A DNA stretch of 64,000 nucleotides from Ruegeria arenilitoris (GTDB taxonomy: Bacteria > Pseudomonadota > Alphaproteobacteria > Rhodobacterales > Rhodobacteraceae). This document shows positions 39,250 through 45,732 of this stretch, one piece after another (positions within the stretch are counted from its first letter, which is position 1; each line of letters begins with the position of its first letter). The position numbers and the translations under genes were made by a program. The DNA is taken from contig NZ_WPYP01000008.1 of assembly GCF_013030985.1 (NCBI RefSeq), positions 124,001-188,000 of the forward strand. Reading direction: 5' to 3'. The notes under the pieces are model-generated. The model was not told where the DNA came from and made no database searches. It worked only from the letters and a program-made list of their open reading frames with translations.

Positions 39250-39876
39250 TTACTCGTTGGTCTCGCCCACAGCGGTGGTTTTGCTCAGTTGGCCTACGTA
39301 GCTCGCGCCTTCAATGTACTCGCGATAGATCACTTCCGCGTATTTCCCATCCAGGATGAGCGGATTGCGATCCACAAAGCCGGACACTTCGGTCACGGTG
39401 CGACGGTTGCGGCGATCCCTGTCCGGTGTGTCGATGAGAGGCCGCGATTTGCCAAAGGACACGACGGCCTCTAGGCGGGAACGCGAGATGCCCTGTCGCG
39501 TCAGGAACGCAACAGCTGCATCGGCACGCCGCTGACCCAGCGCTTTGTTGTACGCCGTCGAACCAACCGCATCGGTATGGCCGTACACGCGGAACCGAGC
39601 TTCGGGGAACTGTTTGATCCACGAGGCCTGGCGCAGCAGAACCCGCTGAGCCGTTGCATCCAATTGCGCACTGTCGAAGGCAAAGTTGATCTGCGTCGGA
39701 ACCTCGGCCGCGAATCGCTGACCCAGAATCTGAGCGTAGGTCAGTTCGCCGTTCATGACCTGGATGTTGTTCAGGGTCGCATTCCCAAACGCGCCTTGGT
39801 CGACTTCGTACCCGGCCTCACGCGTACATGCGGTGACAGCGACCGAAAGACCCAGTGTGATGATCCACTTCTGCAT
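39250..39876 (-). CDS. OmpA-family lipoprotein of the Tad locus
   Basis: 208 residues from ATG 39876, which has a strong AGGAGGAT site. The lipobox is VAVTAC at about 14-19. The OmpA-like peptidoglycan-binding domain spans about 60-175, with INFAFDSAQL and VYGHTDAVGSTAYNKALGQ. It occupies the place between secretin and CpaE where other Tad loci have the lipoprotein CpaD/RcpB. It probably anchors the secretin to the cell wall, but this is inferred. Starts 16 bases after cpaC. Confidence 0.85.
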   Translation of the reverse strand: MQKWIITLGLSVAVTACTREAGYEVDQGAFGNATLNNIQVMNGELTYAQILGQRFAAEVPTQINFAFDSAQLDATAQRVLLRQASWIKQFPEARFRVYGHTDAVGSTAYNKALGQRRADAAVAFLTRQGISRSRLEAVVSFGKSRPLIDTPDRDRRNRRTVTEVSGFVDRNPLILDGKYAEVIYREYIEGASYVGQLSKTTAVGETNE

Positions 39877-39892
39877 TGGTCCTATCCTCCTA

Positions 39893-41299
39893 TCAATCCA
39901 GAACGTAGCCGTAGGAGCTGCCAAAGTCCTGCTTGGCCACTTCCGAGGCTGCGCCGGCACCAGGGCGCGTTGTACGACCGGTTCTACCGTTCACGAACAG
40001 ATCAAATTCGCTGGGTGGCTTGACCCGGTCAGTCGGCAAAGCCAGTGCTTCGCCACGAGTCGGCGACACCAGATGAGCGGTGATGATGATGACCAGTTCA
40101 CTTTGCTGCCGTTGGTACTCCGCGCTGCGGAACAATGCACCCAGAACCGGAACGTCGCCGATCCACGGAAGCTGGCTGCTCAGGTCTGTAAAGTCATCCT
40201 GAATCAGGCCGGCAATCGCAAAGCTCTCACCGTCGCGCAGCTCGATCGTTGTGCTGGTTTGACGAGTGACAAAGCTGGGAACTGTGTCGCCCTGAATTGT
40301 GAAGTTCGAGTTGTTGTCGATGCTCGAAACCGAGGTGGCCAATTCAAGATTAATCAAGTCGCCGTCAACAACACGTGGGATAAAGTCGATTTCGACACCG
40401 AACGTCTTGTATTCAATAGCGATCACGCCAAATTCCTGAGGCACCGGAATGGGAACTTCACCACCGGCGAGGAAGGTTGCTTCCTGACCCGACAAAGCGG
40501 ACAGATTGGGTTCTGCAAGGCTGCGGGCAAGGCCCTTGTTTTCCAGAGCCTCAAGCAACAGACGTACTTGCGTCGACCCGGCTCCAAACCCGAACAGGAT
40601 GGCACCCGTGTTGGTCTGAAGGGGAGGGATGTTGTTGTTCAGGGCGTTGGCCAGAGCTGGTGATGTGTTCAAGCTGTTGATACCGCCAGTCACGTCGCCG
40701 CCGCCGAAACCAAGCGAAGCGGTCAGGCTTTTGGCCACCGAGCGGTTCATTTCGGCAAAGCGTACTTTCAGCATCACTTGCTGTACGCCGCCGACCGACA
40801 TCAGATTCGAAACGCGATCAGGCGCGTACCGTTCGGCCAGTTCCAATGCGCGCTCCAGTTTCGCGCTGCTTGATACCACGCCCGAAAGCACGATGCCGTC
40901 ATTGGCGGTTCGCACTTCGATCGGTTCAGCCGGCAGAATCTGCCGCAGCCGCTCTTTAAACTCGGACACATCCGGAGATACACGGACCCGAACATTCGCC
41001 AACAGGTTGCCCGCGCCGTCAAACAGGGTCAGCGTGGTCAAGCCCGGTGTCTTGCCCAACACATAAATCGTGCGATCCGAAAGCGACGAGATATCAGCGA
41101 TGCCGGCATTGGCGATGCTGAGCTCAGTGAACGGTTCTTCGCTTTCCACGACAATAGCGCGGTTCATCGGAACGTTCAGCGTTTCCGCTGTGCCATTCTT
41201 CACCACGCGCAAAGTTTCAGCCCAGGCCGTTTGGTCGGCCGGACCAACTATTAGCGCCAACCCAAAAAGGGTCGCGCTGATCCAAGAACGTATTTTCAT
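39893..41299 (-). CDS. cpaC: Tad outer-membrane secretin CpaC/RcpA
   Basis: 468 residues from ATG 41299 with GGAGAGGCAGG upstream. Signal peptide about 1-28, ending QTAWA. The N-terminal domain (about 30-180) includes a BON-like part, then the secretin domain (about 230-430) with LSGQEATFLAGGEVPIPVPQ. It forms the outer-membrane pore for the Flp pilus. It is separated from cpaB by 193 bases that contain a terminator. Confidence 0.94.
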   Translation of the reverse strand: MKIRSWISATLFGLALIVGPADQTAWAETLRVVKNGTAETLNVPMNRAIVVESEEPFTELSIANAGIADISSLSDRTIYVLGKTPGLTTLTLFDGAGNLLANVRVRVSPDVSEFKERLRQILPAEPIEVRTANDGIVLSGVVSSSAKLERALELAERYAPDRVSNLMSVGGVQQVMLKVRFAEMNRSVAKSLTASLGFGGGDVTGGINSLNTSPALANALNNNIPPLQTNTGAILFGFGAGSTQVRLLLEALENKGLARSLAEPNLSALSGQEATFLAGGEVPIPVPQEFGVIAIEYKTFGVEIDFIPRVVDGDLINLELATSVSSIDNNSNFTIQGDTVPSFVTRQTSTTIELRDGESFAIAGLIQDDFTDLSSQLPWIGDVPVLGALFRSAEYQRQQSELVIIITAHLVSPTRGEALALPTDRVKPPSEFDLFVNGRTGRTTRPGAGAASEVAKQDFGSSYGYVLD

Positions 41300-41435
41300 G
41301 TGACCTGCCTCTCCGATCACGCCTCGTTTTTTGGGTCTAATGCCCTATGCGAGTTAACACTGCGCGAATTGAGAATTTATTGCAATAATCAATGGTTTCC
41401 GGAATTTTCCTTATGTGGACAATGCGCAACATCTC

Positions 41436-41468
41436 AAACGAAACAAGCCGCGCACGTGGCGCGGCTTG
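41436..41468 (-). terminator. Intrinsic terminator after cpaB
   Basis: A perfect 10-bp stem (CAAGCCGCGC / GCGCGGCTTG, loop ACGTG) is followed on the minus strand by TTTCGTTT. It lies about 25 bases after cpaB and before cpaC. Confidence 0.82.
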
Positions 41469-41492
41469 AGGTCGTAAATCTCTGATTTAACA

Positions 41493-42371
41493 TCAGTTTG
41501 TACAGGGAATCTCGCTCTGGACAGTTTCTGCGCCGCGCCGGATGTTGGTGTAGCACTTGCGCTCCTCGGCTGCGACCGGAGCAGGGGCCGCCTCCTTGAG
41601 GTCCAGCAATTTTCTCTGGTCCACTTCAACTGCGGTTGCGACTGTGTCGTCATCCTGAACACCAACCAGAGCCAGAGATAACCGGCCAGTCGTTTGCGCC
41701 TGCGCCAATGCTGCGACCTGTTCCGGTGTCGCTGCAACGGTCACGGTACGAGCAATCGTTGCGCCCGCCAGATCGGACCCGGCGATCTGGTCCACTGCAA
41801 TCAGTTCGATGCTGGGTTGAATCAAGCGGGTAATTTCGCCGCCGCCGCCCTCGAATTCTCGGCTGACCGCACCGGTCCAATACACATCCACGTTGTCGCC
41901 TGGTCGAAGAAAGCCGGAAACGCCCGTTGCAACATCGACGCTAATGGCAAACGCGCGCTTACCTTTTTCAATGCGGGAAATGAGGCCTGCCGGCTGGCCA
42001 GGTTTGGTGACCTTGGCCTTCATAAGCGCCTCGTCCTTTTCCATTGCTCTCAGGACAAACCGATCCCCTTTGGCGTCTTCCGGGAACAAAACTGCCATGT
42101 CCACAAAGCTGCCTTCGGGAATTGCATCCTCGGGCCAATTCACAATCCGAACATCGTCCTTGGCCAGCGGCTCGCCGTATTTCATGGCCCGTTTGGAAAC
42201 GATGACTTCGACGGTTGGCACCGATTTGACGTTTGCCAGCGCGTCCTTCGTGGCTTGACGCTCACGGGCGAGCTGGTCCTGATACTGAGCGATGTAGTCG
42301 CGGGCCATATAGACCGCACCCCCGGCCAAAGCCACACCGGCAATCAGAACAAGTCCAAATACCAAACGCAT
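41493..42371 (-). CDS. cpaB: Flp pilus assembly protein CpaB/RcpC
   Basis: 292 residues. N-terminal membrane anchor or signal (about 3-22) is followed by a SAF domain (about 52-120, with SKRAMKYGEPLAKDDVRIVN) and the CpaB/RcpC C-terminal region with GDNVDVYWTG. CpaB probably contacts the secretin and the pilus in the periplasm. ATG 42371 follows GAGGGGAC. Same strand as the Flp genes; followed by a terminator. Confidence 0.93.
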   Translation of the reverse strand: MRLVFGLVLIAGVALAGGAVYMARDYIAQYQDQLARERQATKDALANVKSVPTVEVIVSKRAMKYGEPLAKDDVRIVNWPEDAIPEGSFVDMAVLFPEDAKGDRFVLRAMEKDEALMKAKVTKPGQPAGLISRIEKGKRAFAISVDVATGVSGFLRPGDNVDVYWTGAVSREFEGGGGEITRLIQPSIELIAVDQIAGSDLAGATIARTVTVAATPEQVAALAQAQTTGRLSLALVGVQDDDTVATAVEVDQRKLLDLKEAAPAPVAAEERKCYTNIRRGAETVQSEIPCTN

Positions 42372-42524
42372 TCGCGTCCCCTCGTTTTTTTCTTTTCTGT
42401 TTTAGTCGCCGCAGAAACTACGACAAAGATCAGTTTTGGATAAAGGTAGATTGTGTCGAAAAAGGGGACAATATTTGAATTATTTTGCCTCCGTTGTTTT
42501 CGGGACAATCAAAAACCGCGTTGA

Positions 42525-42740
42525 TCAGGAATCGGGCGCATCGAATTTGACGCTGATCTCTTCGGCGACATCGACATTGCTCAGGGCCGCGCCAGCTTTG
42601 GCATCCAGTTCTTTAACGGGCTCGCCAAAGTAAGCGTATACGCCAGCACCGATGCCTACGATGGCGGCAGTCAACACGACCCAATCAACGGTTACTGCCC
42701 CGTCTTCGTGCTCTATGAATTTTCGGATTCTGTTCATCAT
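42525..42740 (-). CDS. flp: Flp-type pilin, second copy
   Basis: 71 residues (two adjacent ATG codons at 42740 and 42737). A short basic leader (about 14 residues, ending EDG) precedes the hydrophobic helix AVTVDWVVLTAAIVGIGAGV. Cleavage is expected after G14. The tail differs from the first pilin. No clear ribosome site, and the gene lies downstream of a terminator, so it is probably a minor pilin or weakly expressed. Confidence 0.85.
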   Translation of the reverse strand: MMNRIRKFIEHEDGAVTVDWVVLTAAIVGIGAGVYAYFGEPVKELDAKAGAALSNVDVAEEISVKFDAPDS

Positions 42741-42766
42741 GAAAGCGCCGGGTTTGGAGATGTTGC

Positions 42767-42804
42767 AAAAAAAATGGGGCCACGCCTGAACAGGCAAGGC
42801 CCCA
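42767..42804 (-). terminator. Intrinsic terminator between the two Flp pilin genes
   Basis: On the minus strand a GC-rich stem (GGGGCC-TTGCCTG ... CAGGCG-T-GGCCCC) is followed by eight T residues. It lies about 35 bases after the first pilin gene. Confidence 0.9.
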
Positions 42805-42838
42805 CAATAGAATTTCTCAGACTAAGCTGCCGGTCTTA

Positions 42839-43048
42839 TTACTTGGGGTTGACCGGGATGTCGCTTGCGACGCTGCTTGCTGCGGCATCCAGGGTCGAGC
42901 CAACGGCGTCTGCGATCGCTTTGGTGCCTTCACCAACCTGGGTGTAGGCAACGGCGGCCAGGCCAACGACAGCAGCGGTCAGAACAACCCAGTCAACAGT
43001 TACGGCGCCGTCTTCGTCTTTGCGGAAGTTCTTGATGAACTTGATCAT
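42839..43048 (-). CDS. flp: Flp-type pilin, first copy (likely major pilin)
   Basis: 69 residues. Leader MIKFIKNFRKDEDG is cut after G14 by CpaA; the mature part begins AVTVDWVVLTAAVVGLAAVA. The ATG at 43048 follows a near-ideal AGGAGGGACG site, and a strong terminator follows the gene, which fits a major pilin needed in high amount. The mature residues +5 and +6 are Asp and Trp rather than the usual Glu and Tyr of the Flp motif. Confidence 0.92.
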   Translation of the reverse strand: MIKFIKNFRKDEDGAVTVDWVVLTAAVVGLAAVAYTQVGEGTKAIADAVGSTLDAAASSVASDIPVNPK

Positions 43049-43402
43049 GTTACGTCCCTCCTAAAGGATCAAAAAAGTCACTTAAACCTCGGTGTCTAAC
43101 AGAGCTTTCTCTCTCAGTTCGCTCCCGACCGTCTCGGTATGGCATTATGTTTGCCTGTTAGGCGTGGCAGGAATTGGGCCAAACACCGTTTTTTTTCTTT
43201 CGGGCTTAACTTTTTGGTAGTTTTTTCGGTAACCTATTGAAAATAAAGGAAATAAAATTTGCAATGGAAGACACTCGTTGTCGTCGCCGATGCAAAATTG
43301 CGGCAAATGAGGCGAAATTGCCCCAATTCGACGTGTTTTTCTGGCTTTTCAAAGGGATTCGCGGTTCAAACTGTTGAAAACAAAAAGCACGAGGCAGGCA
43401 AA
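43049..43402. other. Intergenic region between flp and the transglycosylase gene
   Basis: 354 bases, unusually AT-rich for this genome, especially 43180-43270, with long T runs. It must hold the leftward pilin promoter and the rightward transglycosylase promoter. No gene or clear operator is seen; no exact CtrA-type TTAA-N7-TTAA was found. Confidence 0.5.
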
Positions 43403-44269
43403 ATGAAACTCCGGGACGCAATGACCTGCGCCGGCATCTTGGCGTTGATTGTGTCAGCGCCAATGCCAGCCGTCGCAACCGAGGTTGAACCCAGGGGCGT
43501 ATACAAAAGAGTGAAGGCACCAAAGCCCGGTACGCGGCCCAAGGTGACTGTTCAGATATCGCCCGAAGAACATGCGGCGGCTCCGTATGCGCCCAGCACC
43601 GGGGTTGAGATTTCCATACCCGAAGTTGTGACGCGTACAACAGCTGTTCCCCCGAGCGCTCCGGGCTCGGGTTCACAGGACAAGCCAGTCGGTTCTTACA
43701 AGGCCTTTTGGGACAAAATCTCGCCCGCACTCTCAGCTTCGGGTGCGGGACGGCTGAACGATGCCATAAACGCGCTGGCCGCAACCAATGTTGCATCACC
43801 ACGCCTGCAGACGCTTCAGAACATCGCGCAAAAGCAGGGGATCGAGATTTTGCGGTCGACGGTTGGGACGGAAGTTTCGCCCGCTCTGGTGCTGGCGGTG
43901 ATCTCGGTAGAATCGGCGGGCCGTGCGGATGCGGTCAGCTCGGCCGGTGCGCAGGGGTTGATGCAACTGATGCCTGCTACCGCCAGGCGATTCGGTGTGC
44001 AGGACAGTTTCCAGCCTTCTCAGAACATCTCGGGCGGTGTGAAATACCTGAACTGGCTGATGGAAGAATTCGGCAATGATCCGATTCTGGTGCTGGCCGG
44101 ATATAACGCGGGTGAAGGGGCCGTCCGCAAACATGGCGGCGTGCCGCCCTATGCCGAGACGCGGGACTATGTGCCCAAGGTGCTTGCGGCCTTTCAGATT
44201 GCCAAGGCTCTGTGCTCCACACCACCCGAACTGATTTCGGACGGGTGTGTGTTTCAAACCCTGAACTGA
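43403..44269 (+). CDS. Periplasmic lytic transglycosylase (SLT domain)
   Basis: 288 residues from ATG 43403 (GAGGCAGG upstream). Signal peptide about 1-25 (ending PAVAT) and a proline-rich linker precede the lysozyme-like SLT domain (about 140-270). Catalytic E170 lies in AVISVESAGR, followed by GAQGLMQLMPATA and the NAGEGAVRKHGGVPPYAET motif. Such enzymes open the cell wall; small dedicated ones accompany envelope-spanning secretion systems. It is divergent from the Tad pilins. Confidence 0.92.
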   Translation: MKLRDAMTCAGILALIVSAPMPAVATEVEPRGVYKRVKAPKPGTRPKVTVQISPEEHAAAPYAPSTGVEISIPEVVTRTTAVPPSAPGSGSQDKPVGSYKAFWDKISPALSASGAGRLNDAINALAATNVASPRLQTLQNIAQKQGIEILRSTVGTEVSPALVLAVISVESAGRADAVSSAGAQGLMQLMPATARRFGVQDSFQPSQNISGGVKYLNWLMEEFGNDPILVLAGYNAGEGAVRKHGGVPPYAETRDYVPKVLAAFQIAKALCSTPPELISDGCVFQTLN

Positions 44270-44301
44270 AAAAGGCCCGCCAAAATCGGCGGGCCTTTTC
44301 G
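44270..44301. terminator. Bidirectional terminator
   Basis: A stem AAAAGGCCCGCC / GGCGGGCCTTTT (loop AAAATC) lies between the convergent transglycosylase and scoB genes. A and T runs on both sides suit both directions. Confidence 0.85.
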
Positions 44302-44310
44302 GTGAAGGGA

Positions 44311-44937
44311 TCAGTTGACGATCTTGGCCTCGGTGGCCGCGCGGATTTCGTCCTCGGTCACGCCTTCGGCAATTTCAACGATTTTCAGGCCGCCTTCGAC
44401 CACATCCAAAACGCCCAAGTTGGTGATGATGCGATCCACCACCTTTTTACCGGTCAGCGGCAGGGTGCATTTCTGCAGCAGCTTGGATTTGCCGTGTTTG
44501 TTGGTGTGATCCATCACGACGATCACGCGGCCCACACCGGCCACAAGGTCCATCGCGCCGCCCATGCCTTTGACCAGTACGCCGGGAATCATCCAGTTGG
44601 CCAGATCGCCTTCCTCGTCCACTTCCATCGCGCCCAGAACGGCAGCGGCGATCTTGCCACCCCGGATCATGGCAAAGGACGTGGCGCTGTCGAAATACGA
44701 GGTGCGCGACAGTTCGGTGATCGTCTGCTTGCCGGCGTTGATCAGGTCGGGGTCTTCCTCGCCCTCGAACGGGAAGGGGCCCATGCCCAGCATTCCGTTC
44801 TCGGATTGCAGGGTGATGTCCTTGTCACCCACATAGTTCGCCACCAGCGTCGGGATACCGATGCCGAGGTTCACATACATGCCGTCTTCCAGCTCTTGCG
44901 CCGCACGGGCGGCCATCTGATTGCGGTCCCAGGGCAT
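44311..44937 (-). CDS. scoB: 3-oxoacid CoA-transferase subunit B
   Basis: 208 residues. The catalytic glutamate lies in the SENG motif (S45-E46-N47-G48) of QSENGMLGMGPFP. Family I CoA-transferases move CoA between succinyl-CoA and acetoacetate (ketone body use) or similar acids. Overlaps scoA by 1 base; both are needed for activity. Exact acid substrate is inferred. Confidence 0.92.
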   Translation of the reverse strand: MPWDRNQMAARAAQELEDGMYVNLGIGIPTLVANYVGDKDITLQSENGMLGMGPFPFEGEEDPDLINAGKQTITELSRTSYFDSATSFAMIRGGKIAAAVLGAMEVDEEGDLANWMIPGVLVKGMGGAMDLVAGVGRVIVVMDHTNKHGKSKLLQKCTLPLTGKKVVDRIITNLGVLDVVEGGLKIVEIAEGVTEDEIRAATEAKIVN

Positions 44938-45641
44938 TATGCGTCCTCCTTCTTGCGGGTGGTGCGCTGTTCGATGCGCTTTTCGTGATCGCCTTGAATG
45001 ATGCGATGCACATAAATGCCGGGCAGGTGGATCGCGTCAGGGTCCAGCGAGCCACGGGGTACGATCTCTTCAACCTCGGCAATGCAGATCTTGCCGCAGG
45101 TTGCGGCAGGCACGTTGAAGTTGCGGGCGGTCTTGCGGAAGATCAGGTTGCCGGTGTCATCGGCTTTCCACGCCTTCACGATCGCGAGATCGGCAAAGAT
45201 GCCTTCTTCCATGATGTATGTTTCGCCGTTGAAGTCCTTGTGCTCTTTGCCTTCGGCGATCACGGTGCCCACGCCGGTCTTGGTGTAAAAACCGGGGATA
45301 CCGGCACCACCAGCGCGCATACGCTCGGCCAGAGTGCCTTGCGGGTTGAATTCCAGCTCAAGCTCTCCGGCCAGGTACTGGCGCATGAACTCGGCGTTTT
45401 CACCGACATAAGAGCTGATCATTTTCTTGACCTGCTTGGTCTGCAGCAGGATACCGATGCCGAAATCATCAACGCCCGCGTTGTTCGAGGCAAAGGTCAG
45501 GTCCTGTGTACCGGATTCTTTGATTGCCTCCAGCAGCAATTCAGGGATGCCGCACAGGCCGAAACCGCCCGCTGCGATCATCATGCCATCCGTCAACACC
45601 CCGTCGAGTGCTTCGGTGGCATTGGCATAGATTTTCTTCAT
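44937..45641 (-). CDS. scoA: 3-oxoacid CoA-transferase subunit A
   Basis: 234 residues from ATG 45641 (strong GGGGGAG site); an upstream in-frame ATG at 45692 lacks support. Conserved GGFGLCGIPE near residue 24 and SNNAGVDDFGIGIL match the CoA-transferase alpha subunit, which binds CoA. First gene of a two-gene leftward unit with scoB. It follows topA after about 90 bases. Confidence 0.92.
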   Translation of the reverse strand: MKKIYANATEALDGVLTDGMMIAAGGFGLCGIPELLLEAIKESGTQDLTFASNNAGVDDFGIGILLQTKQVKKMISSYVGENAEFMRQYLAGELELEFNPQGTLAERMRAGGAGIPGFYTKTGVGTVIAEGKEHKDFNGETYIMEEGIFADLAIVKAWKADDTGNLIFRKTARNFNVPAATCGKICIAEVEEIVPRGSLDPDAIHLPGIYVHRIIQGDHEKRIEQRTTRKKEDA

Positions 45642-45732
45642 GGAAAACTCCCCCAATGACATGGTGATGGGCAGGTTGTGCCGCCACGTCACTGGGAAGT
45701 CAACGAATCCAAAGGGGTGGTGGTATTTCTAC

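Noticed and set aside
41354..41368. Possible CtrA site upstream of cpaC
   Set aside because: Only one TTAA half is intact; the second half is a two-base mismatch.
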